A stretch of DNA of 36,345 bases from a bacterium (GTDB lineage Bacteria > BMS3Abin14): positions 1-36,345 of the forward strand of contig JARGFV010000014.1 in the NCBI GenBank assembly GCA_029210545.1, written 5' to 3'. Shown here one piece after another: positions 1-8,689 of this stretch. A program made the position numbers and the translations under genes. Every line of letters begins with the position of its first letter. Within the stretch, counting starts at the first letter, position 1. The notes under the pieces are model-generated. The model worked only from the letters and a program-made list of their open reading frames with translations, had not been told where the DNA came from and made no database searches.

Positions 1-1
1 G

Positions 2-70
2 GCTTCCAGGTTCGGCGTGCCTGTGGGATCGGAGAGGGCGATCGCCTATGTGTTCAGGTTGGAACAATGA
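2..70 (+). CDS. C-terminal tail of an upstream gene (partial)
   Basis: An open frame enters from the left edge and ends in TGA at 68-70, giving 22 residues that finish GSERAIAYVFRLEQ. The stop overlaps the ATG of the next gene as ATGA, which suggests translational coupling within one operon. The fragment is too short to assign a family. Its coding status rests only on the overlap. Confidence 0.4.
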   Translation, partial: ASRFGVPVGSERAIAYVFRLEQ

Positions 71-1095
71 GATCCAGGAACCAAAATCCAAGATCCGAAA
101 AGGCTTTTGATCTCAGATCTCAGATCTCATGTCTCAAAGGTTGCGTTTTGCCACGCTTCACCCTTTACGCTTCACGCTTCACTGCCTGGAAAACAGCGCT
201 GATAATTCTGGTAGCTGTTTTCCAGTCATCCTGCTCCGATCCCTCAGTCGCCCCCTCGCCCCCTCGCCCCCTCGACGATGCGGAAGTCACCCGCATCGTC
301 TCGTTGGCCCCCAGCGTCACCGAGATCCTCTTCGAACTGGGATTGGGGGAAAAGGTCGTGGGCGTGACCCGCTACTGCGACTACCCGCCCGAAGTCCTGG
401 AAAAACCGAAGGTGGGGGGCTACCTGGACGTCAATTACGAGGCTGTCCTCGCCCTGGCGCCGGACCTGGTGATCCATATCGCGCAGCACGAAGAGGCCCG
501 TGACCGTCTGCGCGAACTGGGGATCGCAACCCTGGCCGTGGACCACAGCCGGGTGAACGGTATCGTGGATTCAATCGCCGTCATTGGAAGGGCCTGCGGT
601 GCACCTGCCTTAGCAAGGAAGCAGGTAAAGGAGCTTAAGGCCCGCTTGTCGAAGGTCGTTTCCGGTTACAATTTCAATTTCACACCGAGGGTCCTGGTTG
701 CCGTGGGCCGAAGCCTGGAACCGGGAGCTTCAGGGGAGATATACGTTTCCGGGAAAGACGGGTTTTATGACGACCTTATCAGGTTGGCGGGAGGACAGAA
801 CGCCTACAGCGAAGAGACCCTCAAGTTCCCGGCGCTGTCCGCGGAGGGGATCGCCAGGATCGATCCGGATGTCATCCTGGAGATGATCCCCGATCTCGGG
901 CCGGATGATGACATGCCGGCTCTCCTCTCGCGGTGGAACGACATTCCGGGTCTGCGGGCAGTGAAGAACGGGAATGTTCACATCCTGGGCGGGGACTACG
1001 TCGTTATCCCGGGACCCAGGTTCGTGACTCTTCTGGAGGAAATGGCTGGCCTGATCCACGAGAGTGGATCGAGAGTGGAAAGTGGAAAGCCATAG
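67..1095 (+). CDS. btuF: Periplasmic cobalamin/iron-chelate-binding protein (BtuF/FepB-like)
   Basis: Substrate-binding protein of a class III (vitamin B12/siderophore) ABC importer; it captures ligand in the periplasm and delivers it to the permease and ATPase encoded downstream. The family fold is visible from about residue 78: TRIVSLAPSVTEILFELG, then VVGVTRYCDYP, a VGGYLDVNYEAVLALAPDLV strand-turn, and IPGPRFVTLLEEMA near the C-terminus. A membrane segment TALIILVAVFQSSC at about residues 43-56 looks like a lipoprotein signal with Cys56 as the acylated residue. The ATG at 67 is chosen because it overlaps the upstream stop, but residues 2-39 are encoded by short tandem repeats (71-98, 114-134, 154-181), so the functional start could lie further in. 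The 3' end also runs into a repeat. Cobalamin versus ferric-siderophore specificity cannot be told from sequence. Confidence 0.85.
   Translation: MRSRNQNPRSEKAFDLRSQISCLKGCVLPRFTLYASRFTAWKTALIILVAVFQSSCSDPSVAPSPPRPLDDAEVTRIVSLAPSVTEILFELGLGEKVVGVTRYCDYPPEVLEKPKVGGYLDVNYEAVLALAPDLVIHIAQHEEARDRLRELGIATLAVDHSRVNGIVDSIAVIGRACGAPALARKQVKELKARLSKVVSGYNFNFTPRVLVAVGRSLEPGASGEIYVSGKDGFYDDLIRLAGGQNAYSEETLKFPALSAEGIARIDPDVILEMIPDLGPDDDMPALLSRWNDIPGLRAVKNGNVHILGGDYVVIPGPRFVTLLEEMAGLIHESGSRVESGKP
71..181 (+). repeat. Three heptamer arrays inside the btuF 5' end
   Basis: Four 7-bp units lie at 71-98 (gatccag, gaaccaa, aatccaa, gatccga). Three lie at 114-134 (cagatct, cagatct, catgtct). Four lie at 154-181 (cgcttca, cccttta, cgcttca, cgcttca). 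All are within the open frame of the binding protein, ahead of its signal peptide. Confidence 0.8.
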
Positions 1096-1197
1096 GCCCT
1101 GAGCTTGTCGAATGGGTGGAAAATGGAGAATGGATTGCGGTGACGTCACAATGGAGCCTGAAAGGCGGCCTCACGCCAAGACGCCAAGACGCAAAGA
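1062..1197 (+). repeat. Heptamer and octamer arrays at the btuF 3' end and in the following gap
   Basis: Units gagtgga (1062-1068, 1073-1079) and aagtgga (1080-1086) run up to the btuF stop. Further units are gggtgga, aaatgga and gaatgga (1114-1134). An octamer set cgccaaga, cgccaaga, cgcaaaga follows at 1174-1197. The word TGAGCTTGTCGA, which recurs in the window, sits at 1101-1112. The rest of the 456-bp gap between btuF and the ATPase gene (to 1551) shows no convincing gene; part of a word shared with the lolA leader lies near 1411-1440. Confidence 0.75.
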
Positions 1198-1538
1198 AAG
1201 GCGAGAAACAACGCGCCCTGGGGCCAAAAAGTCAAAACCATCTCTCGCCCGCTCTCACGCCATTGGCGTGAGAGCTTGAGCACACAGAGATCGCAGAGAA
1301 GAACATGGTGTCTGGTTCAGTGTGGTTGGAGAAGCAAAAAGGTCTTGGGTATGGCCTGAACCCTACCAGGATTTGAGTACTGTTTTATCCTTACCCCGTG
1401 TAACCCTGTGGAGCGGCCTTCAGGTGGCCGCGCTGTGGTCAAGCTTTTGAATCTGATGGATGAGTCCTGGGGTTTTTTAGAGAGTCGTAGACCATGAGCT
1501 TGTCGTAGAGTGAAACGAGCGGGTGAGAGGCTGGTTTT

Positions 1539-1566
1539 TGAGATTTGAGATATGAGATCTGAGATT
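1539..1566 (+). repeat. Heptamer array spanning the btuD start codon
   Basis: Four perfect-register 7-bp units (tgagatt, tgagata, tgagatc, tgagatt). The proposed ATG of the ATPase gene at 1552-1554 is created by the second and third units. Confidence 0.85.
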
Positions 1567-2364
1567 GATATAAAAAATGATCTTGTTCTCGAAATTGAGA
1601 ACCTTTCCCTTTCGATCGGGAACGTGATGATCCTCAGGGATGTGACCTTCTCCGTCCCCAGGGGGCAGTACCTGTCGATCGTCGGACCCAACGGGGCGGG
1701 AAAGAGCTCCGTTTTAAAGTGCCTCATGGGGATCAGGTCGGACTGGTCCGGCAGGGTGCGTGTCCAGGGGCGGTCGACTTCGGACATGACCCAGAAACAG
1801 CTGGCCGCCCGGGTCTGCTACGTTCCCCAGGCCGACGGGACGGCGTTCCCTTTCACGGTCCGGCAGTTCGTTCTCATGGGCCGCTACCCCCATCACAGCC
1901 CCTTCACCTTCACCGGAACCGAAGACCTTGAGATCGTGGACCGGTCCCTCACCCTGACGGGGACCGCCCGCTTTGCCGAAAGGGACATCCGGACCTTAAG
2001 CGGTGGAGAGCGGCAGAAAGTTTTGATCGCGGCGGCCCTGGCCCAGGGCGCCAGGATCCTTCTCCTGGACGAACCCACGACATTCCTGGACCCGCTCCAC
2101 GCCGGCGACGTGCAGTCCCTTCTGCTCAATCTTAACCGTGACTCCGGGGTCACCGTCCTGGCGGTGACCCATGACATCAACCACGCGGCCCTTTACTCGG
2201 ACCGGGTGGTGGCCCTCGTGGACGGGGAACTCGTTTTCGACGGCCCGCCGGATGCGTTCATGGACAACGCCGTTCTCGAGCGCATCTACACACGCCCATT
2301 TACCTTCGTCGGGCACCCGGTCACAGGCCGCCCCATGGTGGTGCCGGAAGGGCCCGGTTCATGA
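1552..2364 (+). CDS. btuD: ABC transporter ATPase (BtuD/FecE-like)
   Basis: Cytoplasmic ATPase that powers the cobalamin or iron-chelate importer. Walker A is GPNGAGKSS at residues 45-53, the ABC signature LSGGERQ is at 149-155, Walker B ILLLDEP ends with D173-E174, and the switch histidine lies in VTHD. The 270-residue length is normal for the family. The first residues (MRSEID) come from a heptamer array, and no better Shine-Dalgarno-supported start was seen, so the exact N-terminus is uncertain. The stop overlaps the permease ATG by four bases (ATGA at 2361-2364), which supports coupled translation. Separation from the binding-protein gene by 456 bp of repeats is unusual for such an operon. 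Confidence 0.9.
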   Translation: MRSEIDIKNDLVLEIENLSLSIGNVMILRDVTFSVPRGQYLSIVGPNGAGKSSVLKCLMGIRSDWSGRVRVQGRSTSDMTQKQLAARVCYVPQADGTAFPFTVRQFVLMGRYPHHSPFTFTGTEDLEIVDRSLTLTGTARFAERDIRTLSGGERQKVLIAAALAQGARILLLDEPTTFLDPLHAGDVQSLLLNLNRDSGVTVLAVTHDINHAALYSDRVVALVDGELVFDGPPDAFMDNAVLERIYTRPFTFVGHPVTGRPMVVPEGPGS

Positions 2365-3374
2365 AAGCCGGGAGAGTCACCCTGGTCCTTATCGTCCTGG
2401 CCGCGGCGACGATCGTCGTCCTCGGCGTGGCCCCCTTCGTGGGGATGACCCCCATTTCGCTCCTCGATATCTTTGGCGGGGGACCGGTTCCCGGCAAGGA
2501 ATACGATATTTTCTGTAAGATCCGGCTGCCGAGGGTCCTGGCGGCGTGGCTCACCGGCGCGGGGCTGGCTGTCGCCGGGATGGCGTTCCAGGCCCTGTTC
2601 CGTAACCCGCTGGCGACCCCCTTCACCCTGGGTGTCGCGTCGGGGGCCGCCCTGGGCGCGGCCATGACCATCCGGTTCGGAGTGTCTGTGGCCCTGCTGG
2701 GGATCTCCGGCATCTCCATGGCGGCCCTTTCAGGGGCTGCCCTTTCCGTTCTCCTGGTTTACGGGATATCGAGGGCGCTCACCCGGTCTGGAGCCATGCT
2801 CACTACGGCCACCCTGCTGCTGGCGGGAGTGGCGGTAAACTTTTTCTTCTCCAGCCTCAACCTGTTTATCCAGTACCTGTCCGATTTCACCCACACCTTC
2901 CGGATCATCCGCTGGCTCATGGGTGGACTGGAGGTGGCAGGGTTCAGGTCGGTGTTCCAGATGGTGCCCTTTGTAGCGGCGGGCATCGCTCTTGTCCTGA
3001 TCAGTTCGAGGGAGTTGGACCTGCTCACCACCGGGGAGGAGATCGCCGCCAGCCGGGGGGTGAGTGTGGTCGGCGTGCAGCGAAGGCTGTTCTTCGCCAC
3101 GTCGCTGCTGGTGGGAGGGGTGGTCGCCGTGTGCGGGCCCATCGGGTTCGTGGGGATCATGGTCCCACACATCTGCCGCCTCATGGTCGGACCCGGTCAC
3201 CGGGCTCTCATCCCGGCCACCGTCTTGTTCGGCGGGATATTCCTCACGGTATGCGATACTTTCGCCCGGACCGTCATCGCACCCGCCGAGATCCCGGTGG
3301 GGGTGATCACGGCGCTGCTCGGGGGGCCGTTTTTCCTCCTGTTGCTGATTCGCGGATCGAAGTATTTGGATTGA
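2361..3374 (+). CDS. btuC: FecCD-family permease (BtuC-like)
   Basis: Inner-membrane permease forming the translocation channel for a vitamin B12 or ferric-siderophore importer; it works as a homodimer with the ATPase encoded immediately upstream. The 337-residue protein is almost wholly hydrophobic, with family landmarks KIRLPRVLAAWLTGAGLAVAG, NPLATPFTLGVASGAALGA, GPIGFVGIMVPHICRL and a closing segment with IPVGVITALLGGPFFLLLL. Length and order match BtuC/FecD/FhuB-type subunits. It begins within the ATPase stop codon and is the last gene of the operon. It then faces the convergent lipoprotein gene across a 199-bp gap containing inverted heptamer arrays. Confidence 0.92.
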   Translation: MKAGRVTLVLIVLAAATIVVLGVAPFVGMTPISLLDIFGGGPVPGKEYDIFCKIRLPRVLAAWLTGAGLAVAGMAFQALFRNPLATPFTLGVASGAALGAAMTIRFGVSVALLGISGISMAALSGAALSVLLVYGISRALTRSGAMLTTATLLLAGVAVNFFFSSLNLFIQYLSDFTHTFRIIRWLMGGLEVAGFRSVFQMVPFVAAGIALVLISSRELDLLTTGEEIAASRGVSVVGVQRRLFFATSLLVGGVVAVCGPIGFVGIMVPHICRLMVGPGHRALIPATVLFGGIFLTVCDTFARTVIAPAEIPVGVITALLGGPFFLLLLIRGSKYLD

Positions 3375-3396
3375 TCGATGAATCAGCAACAGAAGA

Positions 3397-3568
3397 ATCC
3401 AAGATCCAAGAACCAAGATCTAAAATGCATTTTGAGTCTGAAATGTTTTGAGCATAACCTGGGTCTGCCTGCAATCGAGAATAGCAAGCAAACCCGGAAA
3501 CAAAACAACTTTATACAATACAGGAATTTTATGGTTTTATCTTGGATTTTGGATCTTGGACCTTGGAT
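3397..3568. repeat. Inverted pair of heptamer arrays between convergent genes
   Basis: The left arm at 3397-3424 is atccaag, atccaag, aaccaag, atctaaa. The right arm at 3541-3568 is cttggat, tttggat, cttggac, cttggat, the reverse complement theme. Transcripts from either direction could fold into a long imperfect hairpin, so the pair may act as a bidirectional terminator. That role is inference. Confidence 0.75.
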
Positions 3569-3573
3569 CGCTT

Positions 3574-5580
3574 TTAGTCGAATTCTATTTCGTATGGCAC
3601 AATCTGCCCGCTTTCCACCGTGAGCAGGAAAGGCCGCTGGAGGATATCGCCGTTCCCGTCGGTGGTCAGGGGGCCCTCGGCGGAAGGATAATCCCTGAGG
3701 CCCATGAGGTACTCCCTCAGGCTGCTCCTGTCTGTGACCTGTCCCGATTCGATACCGGCGCGGATGATCCGGGCCGAATCCCAGGCCTGGACGGCCATGG
3801 ACTGGGCGTCCTCCCCGAAAGCCAGCCAGTACTTTTCAGTGAGTTCCCTTACCTGGGGGTTTTCCAGGTCGTGGACGTAACCTCCCGTAAAAAGGGTTCC
3901 TTCCACGTGGTTCTCTCCGAGTTCCACCAGCCAGGGACTGTTCCAGCCGTCGGTACCCAGTACCAGCACCTCGTTGACGTCGTAAAATGCAAGCTGCGGA
4001 GCCATGAGCCCCACCGTCTGGAAATCGGCGGGGATGAAAAGAGCTTCGAAATCGATGACCGGTTCCAGCTCGATCCTGATCCCGGACTCTTTCCGGGCCA
4101 GTTCCTCGGCGGTCATCTTCCTGTTGAGCCCCACCATGGCCCGGATCTGCGGACCAAAGTCGGTCTGCCCCTCGGGGAAGCTCTCCGCTGCCACCACTTC
4201 GCCTCCCCGCAGGTCGACCTGGTCCCAGAACCTGTGCATCATCTCCTTGCCGTAGGCGTTATCAGGGTAAAGGAAGGCGAACCGTGTCATCAGGAGCCGG
4301 TCACTGACCATGCGGACGAGGGAGCTGACCTGCTGGGCGTCTACCAGGGCGCGCCGGAACACGTTTTTCCCAAGGTAGGGGATCTCGGGGTCGGGGGAGA
4401 GGGAGATCATGGGGGTTTTCGATTCTTCCGCAGCCTCGGCCGCCGCCCGGGTTGTTCTCGAGAAGATGGGCCCGATGATGGCGATAACCTGGTCTGACTC
4501 GGACAGGTCTCTCACTGCCTGGGCAGCCTGCACAGGATCGGCCCCCGAATCTTTCACCACCAGGTTGAACGCCCCCGGCTCCCTGCCCGTGTCGGGAAGC
4601 TGAAAGTCGAAGGCGGCCTGGATGCCCTGCAGGGCTTTCTGGCCGAAAACGGCGTAGCGGCCCGAAAGGGGCAGCACCGCTCCGATGGTGTTGGTCCGCA
4701 CCAGCAGGCGGTCCTGGATGAGAGAATACGCGGCCTGGACACGTTCATCGGGAAGCTCGCCCGGGTAGTTGATGAGAAGATCCATCAGCGTGGACATGGC
4801 TTCGGCGTTGTACCCTTTTTCCAGGTCCCTTTCGATGAGGATCATGGCGAGGGTGCCGTAAGGTTCAAAACCGTCCGAACCCGCAAGGATACTCTCGATA
4901 CCGCGGTCATTGAGATTTGCCGTCACTGTACCCAGGACGGCGAGCGCCTTTGCCCTCGCGTCATCGGTCATGGCGGCGCGATAGCCCCGCACCAGGTCGG
5001 CAAACGCTCCTTCACGGTCCCGGCGCTCCGCCCGGCACACGGCCGAAGCTGCCAGGATGTCGGCCTCCTCGTCGGGCAGGGGCGACAGCGTGAGAACGCT
5101 TTGGGCAGCCTCGATGCAATCTTTCCACCTGCCCTGATCCTTGTGGATCAGGGCGAGTTCCATGAAAGCCCGTTTCTTCAGGGAAGTCCCCGGATACTTT
5201 TCCAGGAGGCGGTTGATGAGGCTGACAGCCTTGCGCGGTTCTCCAAGGTGGAGATGGATCCTGGACTGTTCCAGGAGGGCGTCGTCGGCGTAGACGCTGT
5301 CAGGGTGCATCTGCCCAAAACTCTCCAGCATCTGGAAAGCTTCCTCAGGGCGCATCTCCTCCCGGAAAAGGCGCACGGCCTCCTGGTACTTGAGAAGTTC
5401 CTCCCGTTCCCTGGCGGGGCCTGCAGCGGCTTTTTTCGGGGCCGGGGCGGCGGCCTCCGGCGCCGGTTTCGCGGCAGGTTCGGGAACCCCGACGCGGGGC
5501 GGGGTGGCGCAGGCGGACAAAGTTGCTACCACGACCGTTGTAAGGTATAACCAGCGAAAATGTCTGGTAAATGGAAACAT
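3574..5580 (-). CDS. LpoA-like lipoprotein: TPR plus periplasmic-binding (Peripla_BP_6) domain
   Basis: Probable outer-membrane lipoprotein of the penicillin-binding-protein-activator type. The start at 5580 gives MFPFTRHFRWLYLTTVVV followed by a lipobox ending LSAC, a classic lipoprotein signal; the longer open frame from 5721 would bury it. A Pro/Ala-rich linker (PEPAAKPAPEAAAPAPKK) leads into TPR-like helices (roughly residues 60-240 from this start), then a leucine/isoleucine/valine-binding-protein fold starting at NTIGAVLPLSGRYAVFGQKA and running through IAIIGPIFSRTTRAAAE and FAFLYPDNAYGKEM. In characterised relatives this architecture stimulates peptidoglycan synthases; a solute receptor for an ABC transporter is the alternative. 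It lies alone on the minus strand. Confidence 0.8.
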   Translation of the reverse strand: MFPFTRHFRWLYLTTVVVATLSACATPPRVGVPEPAAKPAPEAAAPAPKKAAAGPAREREELLKYQEAVRLFREEMRPEEAFQMLESFGQMHPDSVYADDALLEQSRIHLHLGEPRKAVSLINRLLEKYPGTSLKKRAFMELALIHKDQGRWKDCIEAAQSVLTLSPLPDEEADILAASAVCRAERRDREGAFADLVRGYRAAMTDDARAKALAVLGTVTANLNDRGIESILAGSDGFEPYGTLAMILIERDLEKGYNAEAMSTLMDLLINYPGELPDERVQAAYSLIQDRLLVRTNTIGAVLPLSGRYAVFGQKALQGIQAAFDFQLPDTGREPGAFNLVVKDSGADPVQAAQAVRDLSESDQVIAIIGPIFSRTTRAAAEAAEESKTPMISLSPDPEIPYLGKNVFRRALVDAQQVSSLVRMVSDRLLMTRFAFLYPDNAYGKEMMHRFWDQVDLRGGEVVAAESFPEGQTDFGPQIRAMVGLNRKMTAEELARKESGIRIELEPVIDFEALFIPADFQTVGLMAPQLAFYDVNEVLVLGTDGWNSPWLVELGENHVEGTLFTGGYVHDLENPQVRELTEKYWLAFGEDAQSMAVQAWDSARIIRAGIESGQVTDRSSLREYLMGLRDYPSAEGPLTTDGNGDILQRPFLLTVESGQIVPYEIEFD

Positions 5581-5902
5581 TTCGAGAATTTGCCCCACCC
5601 TTCCATAATTGTCAACGGGAACCCGAAATCCGCAATGGGTATTGGCTGGTTCCCGGTCGGTGCTTTTTAGGAGTTTTTCATATGGGACGGAGTTTACTGA
5701 TAGCTGATCGTCCGGCATCATCCATCAGATGCCCTGCCCCGACCAGAAGGGTGTTTTCGGCGGATTTCGGGTATGATTTCTCCCCAGGAATACGTGACCT
5801 GATTCTATCAGCAAGATTTTTTTACCTCCAGAATCCTGGAAGTGTGATCAAACAAGACTCTGCACTCTGCACCCTGCACTCTCTTTCACGGCGGACTATG
5901 CC
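5581..5902. other. Divergent intergenic region (322 bp)
   Basis: Separates the minus-strand lipoprotein gene from rsmA, so it should hold promoters for both, but I cannot name one with confidence. A short plus-strand open frame covers most of it but has no family features. Four heptamers (actctgc, actctgc, accctgc, actctct) lie at 5857-5884, close to the rsmA start. Confidence 0.5.
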
Positions 5903-6721
5903 GTGAAAGGCCGCCCTTACGTCCCCCCTGCCTACGGGCAGCACTTCCTCCATGACAAGAATATTCTCAAGGCCATCGTGGCCGCAGCCCGGCTGTCCCC
6001 GGACGACCCGGTGATCGAGATCGGGGTAGGTACGGGCCGTCTGACGGAGATGATCCTCGACGAGGGTGTGAAGGTCAGGGGCGTAGAGGTGGATTCCAGG
6101 CTATTCGACGATCTCGTGAAAAAGTTCGGGGGGAACCCGGATTTCGAGCTTGTCCGGGGAGACATCCTGAGGGTTTCCTGGGACGACCTCCTGCCGCGGG
6201 AGGGGAAAGCTGTCCTGCTGGGCAACCTTCCCTATGCGGTCTCGACACAGATCATCTTCAGGGCGCTGGAGTTCAGGGCCCGGGTGTCCCGGGCGGTTTT
6301 CCTGGTGCAGTGGGAGGTGGGCCGAAGGATGTGCGCACCTCCCGGCGGCAAGGATTACGGGATCCTTTCGGTCGTGTGCCAGCTGTTTGGGAAGCCCGAG
6401 ATCGTTCGCAAGGTACCCCCCGGTGTCTTTCTCCCGCCACCCAGGGTGGACTCCGCGCTGGTGCGGTGGGAGGTGCTGGAGCAGGCGGTGTACCCTGTTC
6501 CGGACAGGGCGTTCACCAGGAGAGTGATCAAGGCGGCCTTCGGACAGAGGCGGAAGAAGCTGGTCAACAGCCTGGCCGCGGGCCTGGCCCCGGCGGGTAA
6601 GGACACCATGCGCGACGTCATCAAGGAGATGGGACTCGGCGCCAGTGTTAGGGCGGAACAGCTCTCGGTCGAGCAGTTCGCGGAACTGGCCACGCGATTG
6701 TCAGACACGGTGACACGGTGA
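5903..6721 (+). CDS. rsmA: 16S rRNA dimethyladenosine transferase RsmA (KsgA)
   Basis: Dimethylates the two adjacent adenosines in helix 45 of 16S rRNA during small-subunit assembly, using S-adenosylmethionine. The N-terminus YGQHFLHDKNILKAI is the family opening, the SAM-binding motif is IEIGVGTGRLTE, and the catalytic NLPY motif is N108-Y111. FLVQWEVGRRMCAPPGGKDYG and PPGVFLPPPRVDSALV follow as in KsgA. The protein is 272 residues, the normal size. A GTG start is used. The stop codon lies inside an octamer array, so the last residues (DTVTR) are repeat-encoded. Confidence 0.95.
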   Translation: MKGRPYVPPAYGQHFLHDKNILKAIVAAARLSPDDPVIEIGVGTGRLTEMILDEGVKVRGVEVDSRLFDDLVKKFGGNPDFELVRGDILRVSWDDLLPREGKAVLLGNLPYAVSTQIIFRALEFRARVSRAVFLVQWEVGRRMCAPPGGKDYGILSVVCQLFGKPEIVRKVPPGVFLPPPRVDSALVRWEVLEQAVYPVPDRAFTRRVIKAAFGQRRKKLVNSLAAGLAPAGKDTMRDVIKEMGLGASVRAEQLSVEQFAELATRLSDTVTR

Positions 6722-6780
6722 CACGGGGACACGGGGAAATGACAATTAGACACGGTGACACGGGGACACGGGGACACGGA
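6704..6780 (+). repeat. Octamer array crossing the rsmA stop codon
   Basis: Four 8-bp units lie at 6704-6735 (gacacggt, gacacggt, gacacggg, gacacggg). After 13 bases four more lie at 6749-6780 (gacacggt, gacacggg, gacacggg, gacacgga). Each block keeps exact register. The first block contains the rsmA TGA. Confidence 0.9.
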
Positions 6781-6857
6781 GTAAAAGCTTTATCGTCGCG
6801 TCGCCGCGTCTCCCCCTCTCCGCGTCGTGAGGGGCGCCAGGTCTGGAGGGTGTTCTC

Positions 6858-8534
6858 GTGAAAGAAGGCGCCCTGCGCTTCATCCCCTTAGGCGGTGTCG
6901 GGACCTTCGGCATGAACTGCTCCGTCCTCGAGTTCGCCGACGAGATGCTCCTCATCGATGTGGGTGTCAAGTTTCCACAGGGCAACTACCCGGGGGTGGA
7001 CCTTTTCCTGCCGGACCTGACTTACGTCACCGGGAACGCCCACAGGCTCACCGGAGTGGTCCTGACCCACGGTCACGACGATCACGTCGGCGCCCTTCCG
7101 TATCTCCTGAACCAGGTGGATGTGCCGGTGTACGGAACGGCTTTCACCCTGGCGATGGCCTGGGAGAGGCTGGCTAACGGCGGCAGGGGGGGGCGAAACG
7201 GTGAAGGGAAGATCGGGGGGGAGATGAATCAGGTCCTTTTCGGCAGCCCCTTCGAGGTGGGCAGCGCCGTGATCGAGGCGGTGCCGGTGGATCACAGTAT
7301 TCCCGACTCGGCGGCGCTGATCATCAGAACGCCTGCGGGCACCGTCGTCCACTCCGGGGATTTCAGGATCCCGGGAGGGAGAGCCGGGCCCGGACTCGAA
7401 CCCCTGCGCCAGGCAGGAAGGGATGGGGTGGACCTGCTCCTGTGCGACAGTACAAACGCCGAAAGGCCGGGAGTTACCGGGTCCGAAGAGGATGTGGCCG
7501 ACAGCATCGAGGCCATGTTCCGGGAGACCGAAGGGCGCGTCTTCGTGGCGACCTTCGCTTCCCATATCGGGAGGATGGGAGCGGTGCTCAGGGCCGCGCA
7601 CAGGACGGGCCGCAAGGTGGTCCTGGAAGGCCGCCGAATGGTCCGCAACTTCGAGATCGCCAGAAATTTGGGTTACCTGGTCCCCCCCAGGGGGGTGGTG
7701 ACCGCGGACAGCGGGCTTATGCACGCCGATGCCGGGAGAGCGGTTTACCTGACCACCGGTACCCAGGGAGAGCCGTTCAGCGCCCTGACCCGCATCGCCC
7801 GGGGCGAACATTCCCAGATCCAGGTCGGGCCCGGTGATACCGTGATCTTTTCCTCCCGGATGATCCCGGGCAACGAACTGGCCGTGGCTCAGAACATCGA
7901 CAACCTGTTCCGCATGGGGGCCATGGTCTATTACCAGGCGCCGCCCCGGATCCACGTTTCGGGCCATGCCTCGGCCGGGGAGATCCTGACCCTCCTTTCC
8001 ATGACATCTCCCCGCCATTTCGTCCCGGTGCACGGGGACTACCGCAACCTTGTCGCCTGTGCCGGACTGGCCAGGAAAGGCGGCGTCCTGCCCGAAAACG
8101 TCCACATCCTGGACCCGGGCCAGGTCCTGGAGGTGGGACCTGAAACGGCGTCATTGGGAGAATCGGTCCTGGCGGGCAGGATGCTGGTGGACGGAACCAT
8201 GATCGCCACCCTTGGCGACCCGGTTATCAAGGATCGCCGGCGGATAGCGAGGGAAGGGGTCGTCGTGGTGGCTGTCAGCCTTCCCGGGAAGGGGAAGTCG
8301 ATCCCGGAGCCCGCTGTCCACAGCCTGGGCGTCAGCGTCGGCCCGCAGGGGGAGGAGATCGACCTTGCGGCAGCCGCAGCCGCAAGGCAGGTGTTGAAGG
8401 CGTGGAAGAAGGAGGGCGGCTCCCGGGAGGATCTGGAGAACAGCCTGAAGATCGCCGTTAGGGGCATCTACCGGAAGGAACTGGAGAAGCGCCCGACCAT
8501 TATCCCCGTGATATTGGATAATGGCGAAGGATAA
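6858..8534 (+). CDS. rnj: Ribonuclease J
   Basis: Metallo-beta-lactamase/beta-CASP ribonuclease with 5' exonuclease and endonuclease activity in RNA turnover and processing. The zinc motif HGHDDH is at residues 71-76, preceded by the typical GGVGTFGMN and LIDVGVKFP. Further landmarks are VDHSIPDSAALIIRTPAG, HSGDFR, the beta-CASP segment FASHIGRM, the GTQGEP loop and SGHAS. The C-terminal region (from about residue 450) matches the RNase J C-terminal domain. 558 residues is the expected length. GTG start at 6858, with ctggaggg about eight bases upstream as ribosome binding site. It lies between rsmA and uppP in a housekeeping block. Confidence 0.93.
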   Translation: MKEGALRFIPLGGVGTFGMNCSVLEFADEMLLIDVGVKFPQGNYPGVDLFLPDLTYVTGNAHRLTGVVLTHGHDDHVGALPYLLNQVDVPVYGTAFTLAMAWERLANGGRGGRNGEGKIGGEMNQVLFGSPFEVGSAVIEAVPVDHSIPDSAALIIRTPAGTVVHSGDFRIPGGRAGPGLEPLRQAGRDGVDLLLCDSTNAERPGVTGSEEDVADSIEAMFRETEGRVFVATFASHIGRMGAVLRAAHRTGRKVVLEGRRMVRNFEIARNLGYLVPPRGVVTADSGLMHADAGRAVYLTTGTQGEPFSALTRIARGEHSQIQVGPGDTVIFSSRMIPGNELAVAQNIDNLFRMGAMVYYQAPPRIHVSGHASAGEILTLLSMTSPRHFVPVHGDYRNLVACAGLARKGGVLPENVHILDPGQVLEVGPETASLGESVLAGRMLVDGTMIATLGDPVIKDRRRIAREGVVVVAVSLPGKGKSIPEPAVHSLGVSVGPQGEEIDLAAAAAARQVLKAWKKEGGSREDLENSLKIAVRGIYRKELEKRPTIIPVILDNGEG

Positions 8535-8611
8535 CGGTTGGCTAACGGATGTGTGTGCTTGCTTATGTGCGTGATTGCGAATGGCAAAAAGCGAATAAGT
8601 TCCTTCGGCCT

Positions 8612-8640
8612 TACGCACGTACGCATCTACGGACGCACGG
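8612..8640 (+). repeat. Octamer array upstream of uppP
   Basis: Three 8-bp units (tacgcacg, tacgcatc, tacggacg) followed by cacgg, in the 155-bp gap between rnj and uppP. Confidence 0.65.
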
Positions 8641-8689
8641 AATTTCGTGAGACACTATCGATCGTGTTAGCTCAACTCGGAGATATCAA

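Noticed and set aside
1096-1551. Cobalamin riboswitch between btuF and btuD
   Set aside because: No B12-box-like sequence or suitable fold was seen; the gap is made of short repeats. Any riboswitch would lie upstream of the window.
3448-4497. A 349-codon plus-strand open frame opposite the LpoA-like gene
   Set aside because: It starts in a heptamer array and the rest is antisense to a clear periplasmic-binding domain.
5571-5906. A 111-codon open frame between the lipoprotein gene and rsmA
   Set aside because: It covers promoter space and a repeat, has no good ribosome binding site and no family resemblance.
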